DNA of 64,000 bases from Rhodococcus sp. AW25M09. GTDB lineage: Bacteria; Actinomycetota; Actinomycetes; Mycobacteriales; Mycobacteriaceae. A model generated the notes under the pieces. That model searched no databases. It had not been told where the DNA came from and saw only the letters and a list, made by a program, of their open reading frames with translations. Made by a program: the position numbers and the translations under genes. Positions 43,172 through 52,380 of this stretch are shown in pieces; the first letter of the stretch is position 1; each line of letters starts with the position of its first letter. The stretch spans positions 1-64,000 of the forward strand of contig NZ_CAPS01000120.1 in NCBI RefSeq assembly GCF_000333955.1. Reading direction: 5' to 3'.

Positions 43172-45463
43172 ATGACCGACACGACTGCGCACCGACCCAC
43201 CGACACGCCCCCTGATCTGCCTCAGTGGATCGCAGCTCGCTCCGACGCCGAGCTGATCAGGGCCATGTCTCTGCGTCCGGATCTGACCGCGCCGCCGCCC
43301 GCCTCCCTGGCCGTTCTCGCCGGACGGGCCGAGCAGCGCCGGTCGATCCTGCACACCGCGGACACGCTCGACACGCTCGCGCTGACCGTCCTCGAGATCC
43401 TCGCCGTCGAAGAGGCCCACGAGCGCCCTGTCACCCGCGCCGCGCTGCTGGCCGTCGTCGCCAAACGTGCTCCGGCCAAGAGCGTCGACAAGGCGCTCGC
43501 TCAGCTCCGTGAGCGGTTGCTGGTGTGGGGCGATGCGTCCGGGTTCCGAATCAGCGCGACCGCGGCGGACGGCGTTCCGTGGCGTATCGGGCGTGCACTC
43601 GATCCGGTGGACACTCTCACCGAGTCGCACATCACCGCAGCCCTCGCCGCACTCGGCGACGGCGAACGCAATCTGCTCGACACTCTGGCTCGATCGTCGC
43701 CGACCGGCCGCACACGAGACGCAGCACCGGGCACTGCGCCGGACCGACCCGTCCAGAAGCTGCTCGCCGCTGGCCTGCTGATCTGGTTGGACGAGCAAAC
43801 CGTCGAGCTACCCGTCCAGGTGGGGCAGATTCTGCGCGGCGAGCCGATGTCCGATCCACGGTCGCTGGCCGAGCCCACACTCACCACCGGCACGCATTCT
43901 CTCGCCGACGTCGATGCCGCTGCCGCCGGCGAGGCACTCGAACTCGGTAGGCACTGTGTCCTGGTCATCGAGGCGCTGTCGAACTCACCTGCCCCGGCTC
44001 TCAAGGCCGGCGGTCTCGGCGTACGCGAGCTACGCAAGATCACCAAGGCCACCGGCCTCGACGACGACCGAGTCGGCATCCTCCTCGAACTACTGGCCGC
44101 GGCCCATCTCATCTCGAGCGGAACACCCGACCCGATACCCGCGTCCGACACCGGCGACGACTACTGGGCACCGACACCTGCGGTGGAGGCCTGGCTCACC
44201 GCAGCCCCGGCGGCTCGCTGGCACACGCTCGCGTCCGCCTGGCTCGAAGTGCCGAGGGCACCGTGGGTCATCGGGATGCGCGACCCCAACGGCAAACCCA
44301 TCGCCGCCCTGTCCGAGGAAGTTCGCTCGCCGGCCGCACCCCGGGACCGACGCATGGTCCTCGAACTGCTCGCCGAACTCGGTAGCGGGCACTCGGCACC
44401 GCCGGCAGACCTCGCCCGCGCCCTGGCGTGGCGTCGACCCCGATGGTCCGGACGCTTCGGCGTCACACCCGTCGGACACGTCGTCGCCGAAGCCACCGCG
44501 CTCGGCATGGTCGGCCGCGGGGCGATGTCGACCCCGGGTCGATCCCTGTTGCACGACGGCAATGCCGAGGCCGACATGCGCGCGGCGCTGCCCGAGCCGA
44601 TCGACTACGTCCTGGTTCAGGCCGACCTCACGCTGGTGGCACCCGGTCCACTCGAAACGGACCTGCACGATCGGATCGAACTCGTCGCCGACGTCGAATC
44701 CGCAGGCGCGGCAACGATGTACCGGATCAGCGACACGAGCCTGCGCCGCGCGCTCGATGTGGGATTGACGGCATCGGAGCTGCACTCCCTGTTCGCGACC
44801 CACTCGAGGACGCCGGTTCCGCAGGCCTTGACCTACCTGATCGACGACGTGGCACGTCGACACGGCCGGTTGCGGGCGGGTGTCGCCGCATCGTTCGTCC
44901 GCTGCGAGGATCCGGCCTTGCTGGCCGAGGTGATGGCGTCCCCTGCAGCCGAATCGTTGGCACTTCGAGCCCTGGCCCCGACCGTCGCGATCTCACAGGC
45001 CCCACTCGCCGAAGTGCTCACGGTTCTGGCCGGGGCGGGATTCGCGCCGGCAGGCGAGGACTCGTCCGGCACCATCGTCGATCTGCGCACGCGGGGGTCA
45101 CGGGTAGCGGCTCGGCGGCCACGCCAGACCTTCCGCACGCCGGCCGTCCCCACCGAGGAACAGCTGGGTTCGTTGGTGCGTGGGATGCGCGCGGCCGAAC
45201 GGGCAGCGGGAAGTGGCGGCGCAGTGGTGCGCACCGACGGCACTCGGGCCAGCAGCACCGCGACGATGACGTTGTTGCAGACCGCGGCCAAGGTCAAGCG
45301 CAGCGTCAGTATCGGCTACGTCGACGCCCAGGGCGTCGCGAGCCATCGCATCGTCGATCCGATCAGCATCGGCGGCGGCCAACTCGATGCGTTCGACCCC
45401 GCCACCGGAGGGGTTCGGCGGTTCACTCTGCATCGCATCACCTCGGTCGCTCTCGTCGAGTAG
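43172..45463 (+). CDS. Helicase-associated protein (XPB N-terminal/Helicase_C_3-like, Rv0862c type)
   Basis: 763-aa cytoplasmic protein without ATPase motifs. It is built of winged-helix-like segments ([35 protein letters not shown]) and ends in a WYL-like or XPB-associated segment ([20 protein letters not shown]) after [17 protein letters not shown]. The same gene sits upstream of the XPB helicase in mycobacteria (Rv0862c-Rv0861c), implying a joint role in DNA repair, inferred from neighbourhood. The gap to the helicase is 88 bases. Confidence 0.82.
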   Translation: MTDTTAHRPTDTPPDLPQWIAARSDAELIRAMSLRPDLTAPPPASLAVLAGRAEQRRSILHTADTLDTLALTVLEILAVEEAHERPVTRAALLAVVAKRAPAKSVDKALAQLRERLLVWGDASGFRISATAADGVPWRIGRALDPVDTLTESHITAALAALGDGERNLLDTLARSSPTGRTRDAAPGTAPDRPVQKLLAAGLLIWLDEQTVELPVQVGQILRGEPMSDPRSLAEPTLTTGTHSLADVDAAAAGEALELGRHCVLVIEALSNSPAPALKAGGLGVRELRKITKATGLDDDRVGILLELLAAAHLISSGTPDPIPASDTGDDYWAPTPAVEAWLTAAPAARWHTLASAWLEVPRAPWVIGMRDPNGKPIAALSEEVRSPAAPRDRRMVLELLAELGSGHSAPPADLARALAWRRPRWSGRFGVTPVGHVVAEATALGMVGRGAMSTPGRSLLHDGNAEADMRAALPEPIDYVLVQADLTLVAPGPLETDLHDRIELVADVESAGAATMYRISDTSLRRALDVGLTASELHSLFATHSRTPVPQALTYLIDDVARRHGRLRAGVAASFVRCEDPALLAEVMASPAAESLALRALAPTVAISQAPLAEVLTVLAGAGFAPAGEDSSGTIVDLRTRGSRVAARRPRQTFRTPAVPTEEQLGSLVRGMRAAERAAGSGGAVVRTDGTRASSTATMTLLQTAAKVKRSVSIGYVDAQGVASHRIVDPISIGGGQLDAFDPATGGVRRFTLHRITSVALVE

Positions 45464-45551
45464 TCCGGGCTCACGTGCACGCACGCCCCTACCTGTGGAC
45501 AATGGAGAAGTTGCGCTCTTTCGGGCGCAGCAGAAGTCTCTAGGAGGAACC

Positions 45552-47207
45552 GTGACCGACGGCCCGCTGATCGTCCAGTCCGACAAAACGCTGTTGCTCG
45601 AGATCGATCACGAACTTGCGGGCGCAGCGCGGGCGGCCATCGCACCGTTCGCGGAGCTCGAACGCGCTCCCGAGCACGTCCACACCTATCGCATCACCCC
45701 GCTGGCCCTGTGGAACGCGCGTGCGGCCGGCCACGACGCCGAGCAGGTGGTCGACGCACTGGTGAATTTCTCCCGATACGCAGTGCCACAGCCGCTGCTG
45801 GTCGACATCGTCGACACCATGGCTCGATACGGCCGACTGCAGTTGGTCAAGAGCCCGGTCCACGGCCTGGTGCTCATCAGCCTGGACCGCGCCGTGCTCA
45901 CCGAGGTTATGCGGCACAAGAAGATCGCCCCGATGCTCGGCGCCATGGTCGACGAGGACACGGTCATCGTGCATCCGAGCGAACGCGGCCACGTCAAGCA
46001 GATGCTGCTCAAGATCGGCTGGCCCGCCGAAGACCTCGCCGGATACGTCGACGGCGAAGCGCACCCCATCGAACTCGATACCGAGGGCGGCAACTGGACA
46101 CTGCGCGACTACCAGGAGATGGCGGCGGATTCGTTCTGGGCGGGCGGCTCGGGCGTCGTCGTACTGCCCTGCGGCGCAGGCAAGACGATGGTCGGCGCAG
46201 CCGCAATGGCCAGAGCCAAGGCGACCACGCTGATTCTGGTCACCAATACGGTCGCAGGCAGACAGTGGAAGCGCGAGCTGATCGCACGTACCTCGCTCAC
46301 CGAGGAAGAAATCGGCGAGTATTCGGGAGAGCGCAAAGAGATTCGCCCTGTGACAATCGCCACGTATCAGGTGATCACGCGTCGGACCAAGGGTGAATAC
46401 AAGCACCTGGAACTGTTCGATTCCCGCGACTGGGGTCTGGTGATCTACGACGAGGTACACCTGCTCCCGGCTCCGGTGTTCCGCATGACGGCCGATCTGC
46501 AGTCGCGTCGTCGCCTCGGCTTGACGGCAACGCTCGTCCGCGAGGACGGCCGCGAGGGCGACGTGTTCTCGTTGATCGGCCCCAAGCGGTACGACGCCCC
46601 GTGGAAGGACATCGAAGCGCAGGGCTGGATCGCGCCGGCGGAGTGCATCGAGGTTCGCGTCACTCTCACCGACGCCGAGCGCATGTCGTACGCCGTCGCC
46701 GAACCCGAGGAGCGCTACAAACTGTGCTCGACGGCGCACACGAAGATCGCCGTCGTGAAATCGATCCTGGCGAAGCATCAGGGTGCTCCGACTCTGGTGA
46801 TCGGTGCGTATCTCGACCAGTTGAACGAACTCGGCGAGGCGCTGAACGCTCCGGTCATTCAGGGCTCGACCAAGAACAAGGAACGTGAAGTTCTTTTCGA
46901 CGCGTTCCGTAAGGGCGAGATCCAGACGCTCGTGGTGAGCAAGGTCGCGAACTTCTCGATCGACCTTCCGGAAGCGTCTGTGGCAGTGCAGGTGTCGGGA
47001 ACCTTCGGCTCCAGGCAGGAAGAGGCGCAGCGTCTGGGCCGACTGCTGCGACCGAAGCACGACGGCGGTCAGGCGCACTTCTACTCGGTGGTCTCGCGCG
47101 ACACCCTCGACGCCGAGTACGCCGCGCACCGCCAACGTTTCCTCGCCGAACAGGGTTACGCGTACCGCATCACCGACGCGGACGACTTGCTCGGCCCGGC
47201 GATCTGA
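45552..47207 (+). CDS. ercc3: DNA repair helicase XPB
   Basis: 551-aa SF2 3'-5' helicase, the bacterial counterpart of eukaryotic XPB. Order: N-terminal damage-recognition domain (LIVQSDKTLLLEID...), then helicase motifs I (LPCGAGKTMVG), II (IYDEVHLLP, a DEVH box), III (GLTATLVRED), the RED motif region, and V-VI in the second RecA lobe (VSKVANFSIDLPEASV, RQEEAQRLGRLLRPK). GTG at 45552 follows AGGAGG. It likely acts in nucleotide-excision-type repair; the exact bacterial role is still debated in the literature I know. Confidence 0.93.
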   Translation: MTDGPLIVQSDKTLLLEIDHELAGAARAAIAPFAELERAPEHVHTYRITPLALWNARAAGHDAEQVVDALVNFSRYAVPQPLLVDIVDTMARYGRLQLVKSPVHGLVLISLDRAVLTEVMRHKKIAPMLGAMVDEDTVIVHPSERGHVKQMLLKIGWPAEDLAGYVDGEAHPIELDTEGGNWTLRDYQEMAADSFWAGGSGVVVLPCGAGKTMVGAAAMARAKATTLILVTNTVAGRQWKRELIARTSLTEEEIGEYSGERKEIRPVTIATYQVITRRTKGEYKHLELFDSRDWGLVIYDEVHLLPAPVFRMTADLQSRRRLGLTATLVREDGREGDVFSLIGPKRYDAPWKDIEAQGWIAPAECIEVRVTLTDAERMSYAVAEPEERYKLCSTAHTKIAVVKSILAKHQGAPTLVIGAYLDQLNELGEALNAPVIQGSTKNKEREVLFDAFRKGEIQTLVVSKVANFSIDLPEASVAVQVSGTFGSRQEEAQRLGRLLRPKHDGGQAHFYSVVSRDTLDAEYAAHRQRFLAEQGYAYRITDADDLLGPAI

Positions 47208-47246
47208 GGCTTCGCGTCCGTATGCCGTCGTGCTAGGAATAGCGGT

Positions 47247-47915
47247 GTGCGCAAGTTCCAGTTCCCCGTAGACGTAGCCCATGCGAAGTCGGTCAACGAG
47301 ACGTACACCGAGCTTCGCCGGTTGCGTGTCTCTGCGGCCTTCACCGCGGTCTTCCTGATCGCGCTGGGGGCGTGGTTCATGTGGATCGCCACTGCGTGGT
47401 CGTACATCCTCGGTGCGGTGTTCTTCATCGGGGCAGCGACCTCGCTGTGGGTGATGCTGTGGACGCCGCGGAAGATGGGATCTATCGAATCACGATATGC
47501 CGCAGGTGATCTGGTGCCGACGGTGGTGGCCGAGAAGCTACCGGACGGAGCGCTGCTCCTGGCACTGGTCGACATCGCCAAGCCCGGGGTCGAGGAACCG
47601 TACTACGTGCTGATCACCCGCCCCGTACGGGCGCTTCCCGGCCACGCCATGGAGCGGGGCGCTCAGGTGCCCGCGGTGTCGATTCTCGCCGATCGTGGCA
47701 GAAATACGGGCGGGCGAACATGGCAGCTGGTCTCGGCGATGCCCATTGCCTGGGGCACCACCGACCCTGCGGTCCTCGCCCGCGCCACCGACGAGATCAC
47801 CGATGCCGAGTGGGCGCTGCTGCATGCCAACATCGGACTGTCGGAGAAAGTCCGCACGGCCAAGAACCAGCAGCTGCTCATCGATCCAGCAGATCTTCCC
47901 GACGATCTGCGCTGA
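47247..47915 (+). CDS. DUF3239 family membrane protein
   Basis: 222-aa protein with two adjacent helices (about residues 32-75) and a C-terminal cytoplasmic domain of 145 residues. The pattern is that of the DUF3239 proteins of Corynebacteriales, function unknown. GTG start at 47247. The C-terminus DDLR* begins a 17-base tandem array (47904-47971) that contains the stop codon. Confidence 0.72.
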   Translation: MRKFQFPVDVAHAKSVNETYTELRRLRVSAAFTAVFLIALGAWFMWIATAWSYILGAVFFIGAATSLWVMLWTPRKMGSIESRYAAGDLVPTVVAEKLPDGALLLALVDIAKPGVEEPYYVLITRPVRALPGHAMERGAQVPAVSILADRGRNTGGRTWQLVSAMPIAWGTTDPAVLARATDEITDAEWALLHANIGLSEKVRTAKNQQLLIDPADLPDDLR

Positions 47916-47971
47916 CTCGAGATCTGCACTGACTCGAGATCTGCACTGACTCACGATCTGCACGGACTCAC
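47904..47971. repeat. Four 17-bp tandem repeats bridging two convergent stop codons
   Basis: Units at 47904, 47921, 47938 and 47955 follow GATCTGCRCTGACTCGA, with the last two diverged at their ends. The first contains the TGA of the DUF3239 gene (47913-47915) and the last contains the TGA of the minus-strand luciferase-like gene (47968-47970). The whole space between the two genes is therefore repeat. Confidence 0.88.
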
Positions 47972-48954
47972 GCAAGTGCCGGGATGACCTCGCGCTCGAA
48001 GAGTTCGATGCCGGAGCGGTCGTAGGCGGCGTCGGGGAAGTAGAAGATTCCGTACGTCATTCCCTGCTCCTGCAGCGACGTCAGATTCTCGGCGATCTGT
48101 TCCGGGGTGCCGACTGCAGGCATACCGCGGTATGCCTGCAGGGCACCGGCGGCTTTGTCGGCACCCACGAGGTCGGTGAGCCGACTCTCGAGAGCGTGCA
48201 GCTTGTCCTCCACCTCGGCCTCGGTCGCGGCGACGACGACGTTGTAGTTCGCCGAGCGGACGATGGCATGGAAGTCGGTACCCACGGTCGAGCAATGTTC
48301 GCGTAGCAGAGCCGACTTCGCGGCGAAGCCGGCGTGGGTTCCATCGAAATTGGTGTAGTTCGCGTATTTCGCCGCGATCTTCAGCGTCACCTTCTCGCCG
48401 CCGCCTGCGATCCACAGCGGGATACCGCCCTCCTGCAGCGGCAGTGGCCGCACCACGGCACCGTCGATCCGGTAGTACTTGCCGTCCAGAAAGACTTCCC
48501 CGGCCGTCCAGGCCTGCTTGAAGATCTGCACACCCTCGTCGAGCCGGCCCAATCGTTCTCCGGCGGAGGGGAACCCGTAGCCGTAGGCCCGGAACTCGTG
48601 CTCGTGCCAGCCGCCGCCCACGCCCATCTCGACGCGACCGCCGGAAATGATGTCCACTGTGGCAGCAACTTTGGCGAGGTAGGCCGGGTTGCGGTACGCC
48701 ATCGCCGTGCACATCTGCCCGAGCCTGATGCGCGAGGTGGTAGCGGCCAGTGCCGACATCAGCGACCACGCCTCGTGCGTCGCTTCGTCGGTCGCGGTGG
48801 GAACGGTGTGAAAGTGGTCGTAGACCCACAGTGATTCCCATGGACCCGACTCGGCGGCGAGCGCGTGATCGCGCAGCACATTCCACTGCCGTGCGGGATC
48901 GATACCGACCAGATCCAGGCGCCAACCCTGTGGAACGAACAATCCGAATCGCAT
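47968..48954 (-). CDS. LLM-class F420-dependent oxidoreductase
   Basis: 328-aa luciferase-like TIM-barrel monooxygenase or dehydrogenase. Motifs include MRFGLFVPQGW, SLWVYDHFH, TSRIRLGQMCTAMAYRNPA (cofactor loop), SGGRVEMGVGGGWHEHEF and LWIAGGGEKVTLKIAAKYA. Features such as the WVYDHF and GVGGGWHEHE segments are typical of the F420-using branch common in mycolata. Substrate unknown. ATG at 48954 is preferred over the GTG three codons earlier. Divergent from dapC with a 61-base gap. Confidence 0.88.
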   Translation of the reverse strand: MRFGLFVPQGWRLDLVGIDPARQWNVLRDHALAAESGPWESLWVYDHFHTVPTATDEATHEAWSLMSALAATTSRIRLGQMCTAMAYRNPAYLAKVAATVDIISGGRVEMGVGGGWHEHEFRAYGYGFPSAGERLGRLDEGVQIFKQAWTAGEVFLDGKYYRIDGAVVRPLPLQEGGIPLWIAGGGEKVTLKIAAKYANYTNFDGTHAGFAAKSALLREHCSTVGTDFHAIVRSANYNVVVAATEAEVEDKLHALESRLTDLVGADKAAGALQAYRGMPAVGTPEQIAENLTSLQEQGMTYGIFYFPDAAYDRSGIELFEREVIPALA

Positions 48955-49015
48955 GACAGGCACAGTACCGATGCAGCGCGAACGACCGGTGGGCTCGGTG
49001 AACTACGCTGCAGGG

Positions 49016-50188
49016 ATGTCCGAGATGCTGCCCTCGCGCACGGTGGCGCGATTGCGCCCGTTCGCATCGACGATCTTCGCCGAGATGACCGCACTGGCCG
49101 TCGCCAAGAATGCCGTCAACCTCGGGCAGGGCTTTCCCGATACCGACGGGCCGCCCGCCATGCTCGAGGCCGCGCGCGAGGCCATCGCGAGCGGACTCAA
49201 CCAATACTCCCCCGGTCCTGGCATGCCGGTACTGCGCAACGCCATCGCCGCCGACCGTGAGCGGCGATTCGGGCTGAGCTACGACCCCGACTGTCAGGTA
49301 CTCGTCACCGTCGGTGCCACCGAGGCCATCTCGGCGACACTGCTGGGGTTGATCGAGTCGGGTGACGATGTGCTGCTGATCGAACCGTTCTACGACTCCT
49401 ATGCGGCCGCTATCGCTCTCGCCGGTGCCACGCGAACCGCGGTGCCCCTGGTTGCCGACGGCACTGGGTGGACCGTCGACACCGACGCACTCGAACGTGC
49501 CATCGGGCCGCGAACCCGCATGCTGATCGTCAACTCCCCGCACAATCCCACCGGTACGGTCTTCGACCGCGCCACCATGGCCCGGATCGCCGACATCGCC
49601 GTAACCCACGATCTGCTCGTGCTCACCGACGAGGTGTACGAGCATCTGACGTTCGACGGCGGGGTACACACTCCGATCGCGACACTGCCGGGCATGTTCG
49701 AGCGCACCGTCACCGTGTCGAGCGCCGCGAAGACCTTCAACGCCACCGGATGGAAGACGGGCTGGGCACTGGGCCCTGCCGAACTGATCGATGCCGTTCG
49801 TGCCGCCAAGCAGTTCATGACTTTTGTCGGCGGCACGCCCTTTCAACCGGCCGTTGCCTACGCACTCGAGCACGAACAGGCCTGGATCACCGCGATGCGG
49901 GACGGCCTGCAACGCAAGCGGGACACGCTCTCGGCTGCACTGTCCGCCGCCGGAGCGGACGTGAAGTACAGCGCGGGAACCTATTTCGTGTGTGCCGACA
50001 TCGCCCCGATCGGGCGCGGTGACGCCTACGAATTCTGCCGTTCTCTCCCGGATCTGGTGGGTGTCGCGGCAGTTCCGGTCACGGCGTTCGTCGACGAGCC
50101 GGCACCGTGGAAATCGCTGGTGCGCTTCGCTTTCTGCAAGCAGGACGAGGTCCTGGCCGATGCCGCCGAGAGGCTGCGGAAATTGTGA
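49016..50188 (+). CDS. dapC: N-succinyldiaminopimelate aminotransferase (DapC-like)
   Basis: 390-aa fold-type I PLP aminotransferase. It has VNLGQGFPDTDGPP, LNQYSPGPGMPVLRNAIA, NSPHNPTGTVF, ITDEVYEHLTF-like VLTDEVYEHLTF, and the PLP lysine in VSSAAKTFNATGWKTGW. Overall similarity to mycobacterial Rv0858c (DapC) is strong as I remember it. The enzyme supplies meso-diaminopimelate for lysine and peptidoglycan. ATG at 49016. Its stop overlaps the AraC regulator start as GTGA. Confidence 0.88.
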   Translation: MSEMLPSRTVARLRPFASTIFAEMTALAVAKNAVNLGQGFPDTDGPPAMLEAAREAIASGLNQYSPGPGMPVLRNAIAADRERRFGLSYDPDCQVLVTVGATEAISATLLGLIESGDDVLLIEPFYDSYAAAIALAGATRTAVPLVADGTGWTVDTDALERAIGPRTRMLIVNSPHNPTGTVFDRATMARIADIAVTHDLLVLTDEVYEHLTFDGGVHTPIATLPGMFERTVTVSSAAKTFNATGWKTGWALGPAELIDAVRAAKQFMTFVGGTPFQPAVAYALEHEQAWITAMRDGLQRKRDTLSAALSAAGADVKYSAGTYFVCADIAPIGRGDAYEFCRSLPDLVGVAAVPVTAFVDEPAPWKSLVRFAFCKQDEVLADAAERLRKL

Positions 50189-51204
50189 CTCCGCAGCCGA
50201 CCATTCCGGCGTATTTCATCAGACAGGCCGCCGACCTCGCGGCCAGCGGCGGGGTGGACCTGACCTACCCGTTGTCGATGGCCGGAATCGGAACCTCCAT
50301 CCTCGACGACCCCACGAAGCGTCTGACCACCAGGCAGGTCACCGCGTTCACCCAGGCGGTCTGGGCGATGACCGGCGACGAGCTGTTCGGTCTCGCCGCA
50401 GTACCGGTGCGGCGCGGCAGCTTTCGGGTGGTGTGCCAAACACTCATTCACACCGAGAACCTCTGGGCGGCTCTGATCCGGATGTCCGAGACCATGCGGG
50501 TGTTGATTCCGGTCCGGCCCATGACGCTGGACCGAACCGAGGAGTCCACGGTGTTGACGGTGCACGTCACTCCCACGACTCATCTGAGCGACGAAGCAAA
50601 CGAACTCGCCGAGCGGTTACTGACCGACTTCCTGTTGATTCTGCTGCACCGATTCGCGGCGTGGCTGATCGGGAACCGGGTCAAACTGCTGTCGGTGCAG
50701 CTGCCGTACGCGTTTCCCGGAGCCGAAGCAGGCAAGATGTACGACTCGATCTTCGGCACCCACGTCGAGTTCGGAACCGACCGCGCGACACTGGAATTCG
50801 ACAACGCCGTGATGCGGGCACCGATCGTGCAGACCGAGGAGACTCTGGCCGACTATCTCGCGGAGTCACCCAACCTGTTGTTCTCCTCCAGGGACTACGA
50901 CAGCACCGCATCGAGCCAGGTTCGACGGGCACTCGAAACCGGATTCAAAGGTGGCGCACCAGGAACCGATGACATCGCCGCGATGCTCAACATCAGCCCG
51001 CCGCACCTACGACGCGTCCTCCGTCAGGAGGGCACCTCGATCAACCAGCTGCGAGAAGAAGTGCTGCGCGATGCAGCGATATCCGGGCTCAGCCGCGGCG
51101 ACAGCGTCGACGACATTTCGACCCGCCTCGGCTTTTCCGAGCCCAGTGCGTTCCGCCGCGCTTTCAAACGCTGGACCGGCCAGACCCCCAGCGCTTACCG
51201 GTAG
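50185..51204 (+). CDS. AraC-family transcriptional regulator
   Basis: 339-aa regulator with an N-terminal Arabinose_bd-type (OruR/ArgR-like) domain of about 200 residues and a C-terminal HTH_18 domain: MLNISPPHLRRVLRQEGTS, DSVDDISTRLGFSEPSAFRR and AFKRWTGQTPSAYR. GTG at 50185 overlaps the dapC stop by GTGA, an unusual coupling of a biosynthetic gene to an AraC regulator. Its ligand and targets cannot be read. Confidence 0.86.
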   Translation: MTPQPTIPAYFIRQAADLAASGGVDLTYPLSMAGIGTSILDDPTKRLTTRQVTAFTQAVWAMTGDELFGLAAVPVRRGSFRVVCQTLIHTENLWAALIRMSETMRVLIPVRPMTLDRTEESTVLTVHVTPTTHLSDEANELAERLLTDFLLILLHRFAAWLIGNRVKLLSVQLPYAFPGAEAGKMYDSIFGTHVEFGTDRATLEFDNAVMRAPIVQTEETLADYLAESPNLLFSSRDYDSTASSQVRRALETGFKGGAPGTDDIAAMLNISPPHLRRVLRQEGTSINQLREEVLRDAAISGLSRGDSVDDISTRLGFSEPSAFRRAFKRWTGQTPSAYR

Positions 51205-51215
51205 CAGACCCTTCC

Positions 51216-51641
51216 TCAGCTGACGCAGAACTCGTTGCCCTCGGGATCAATCATGGTGATCCAGATGCTGCGGCCCTGGTCCCCCCTGTGCAGCACCGAC
51301 GCACCTCGTCCTTCCAGCTCCGCGACCACGGTCTCGCGCTCGTCGCCGACCCGGATGTCGAGATGCAACCGGTTCTTCACCGACTTGGGTTCGGCCACCG
51401 ATTGGAACAGCATTCTGGGGGAACCGGGCGATTCGGGATCGACGATGGCCGCACCGGCCCGCCACACGAGAACGCCCTCGAAGGTGGTGGTGTCCTCCTC
51501 ACGGGCATGCCCGGCGGCGACCATCTCACGAATGAAATCCTCGTTGGAGGGTTCGGGCTGCCAGCCCAGAGTTTGTGCCCACCACGCGGCCAGCGCATGC
51601 GGGTCGGCGCTGTCGATCACGACCTGAAATCGGTACCCCAT
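51216..51641 (-). CDS. VOC-family protein (glyoxalase/bleomycin-resistance fold)
   Basis: 141-aa protein with two beta-alpha-beta-beta-beta units. It opens MGYRFQVVIDSADPHALAAWWAQTLGW and ends with IWITMIDPEGNEFCVS, the pattern of the glyoxalase-like VOC group widespread in actinobacteria. Metal ligands are not clear, and activity is unknown. It is divergent from the AlkB-like gene, sharing a 58-base promoter region with an SOS-box match. Confidence 0.85.
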   Translation of the reverse strand: MGYRFQVVIDSADPHALAAWWAQTLGWQPEPSNEDFIREMVAAGHAREEDTTTFEGVLVWRAGAAIVDPESPGSPRMLFQSVAEPKSVKNRLHLDIRVGDERETVVAELEGRGASVLHRGDQGRSIWITMIDPEGNEFCVS

Positions 51642-51673
51642 GGGAAGACGATACCCCCGCGCACTGGAAATGG

Positions 51674-51687
51674 GAACACCTGTTCGA
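51674..51687 (+). promoter_or_regulatory. LexA (SOS) box upstream of the AlkB-like gene
   Basis: GAAC-ACCT-GTTCGA matches the actinobacterial LexA operator TCGAAC-N4-GTTCGA at all positions except the first two of the left arm (GG instead of TC). It lies 13 bases before the ATG at 51700, where LexA binding would block transcription. Confidence 0.68.
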
Positions 51688-51699
51688 TACAGTCGATTC

Positions 51700-52320
51700 A
51701 TGTCGCTCGCACTGCAAGGCTCGCTGTTCGGTGACGAGGACGGTGGCGTCGGGTCGTTGGAGTCCGTCACCCGCCGCGAACTGACCCGCGGCGCCTGGGT
51801 GGACGTGCGCCCCGGCTGGTTGTCCGATACCCACCTGTTCGATTCTCTGATCGACGCCGTCGACTGGCGCGCCGAGCGTAGGCAGATGTACGACCGCGTG
51901 GTCGACGTTCCACGCCTGGTTCGGTTCTACGCCGAGCGCGAGCGGTGGCCCGACGCGGCACTGTACGAGGCACGTGACGCGCTCGACGATCACTACCGCG
52001 CGGAACTCGGTGAGTCCTTCGCCACCGCCGGGCTCTGCTACTACCGCAACGGATCCGACAGCGTCGCCTGGCACGGCGACAACATCGGGCGCAGCGCAAT
52101 CGAGGACACCATGGTGGCGATCGTGTCGCTCGGTGCCACGCGACAACTCATGCTTCGGCCTCGCGGCGGGGGCACATCGCTGAAGTTCACGCTCGGGCAC
52201 GGCGACCTGGTGGTGATGGGTGGTTCATGCCAACGGACGTGGGAGCACGCCATTCCCAAGTCCACCCGCGCGACCGGCCCACGCATCAGCGTGCAGTTCC
52301 GACCGCGCGGCGTTCGCTGA
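51700..52320 (+). CDS. AlkB-like 2-oxoglutarate/Fe(II) DNA repair dioxygenase
   Basis: 206-aa AlkB-family protein. Iron ligands are H and D in SVAWHGDNIGR and a distal His in QRTWEHAIPK; the 2-oxoglutarate Arg pair is in GPRISVQFRPRG. The CYYRNGSDSVAWH-type core is that of AlkB-like demethylases that reverse N-alkyl damage in DNA or RNA. The promoter has an SOS box, consistent with damage induction. The stop codon lies in a 15-bp tandem array. Confidence 0.87.
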   Translation: MSLALQGSLFGDEDGGVGSLESVTRRELTRGAWVDVRPGWLSDTHLFDSLIDAVDWRAERRQMYDRVVDVPRLVRFYAERERWPDAALYEARDALDDHYRAELGESFATAGLCYYRNGSDSVAWHGDNIGRSAIEDTMVAIVSLGATRQLMLRPRGGGTSLKFTLGHGDLVVMGGSCQRTWEHAIPKSTRATGPRISVQFRPRGVR

Positions 52321-52361
52321 CTCCCGGCTCGTTGATACCCGGCTCGCTGACTCCCGGCTCG
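52317..52361. repeat. Three 15-bp tandem repeats spanning the alkB-like stop
   Basis: CTGACTCCCGGCTCG at 52317, TTGATACCCGGCTCG at 52332 and CTGACTCCCGGCTCG at 52347; the TGA of the AlkB-like gene (52318-52320) is inside the first unit. The 60-base gap to the convergent aroG gene is mostly this array. Confidence 0.85.
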
Positions 52362-52380
52362 CTCGCCGACCTACTGCCCG

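Noticed and set aside
45540-47282. 580-codon minus-strand frame opposite the XPB helicase
   Set aside because: Shadow of all helicase motifs on the other strand; composition is not coding-like.
47904-47971. Possible attachment site or integron-like repeat
   Set aside because: Units are contiguous and directly repeated, no integrase or tRNA adjoins, and both flanking genes are core genes.
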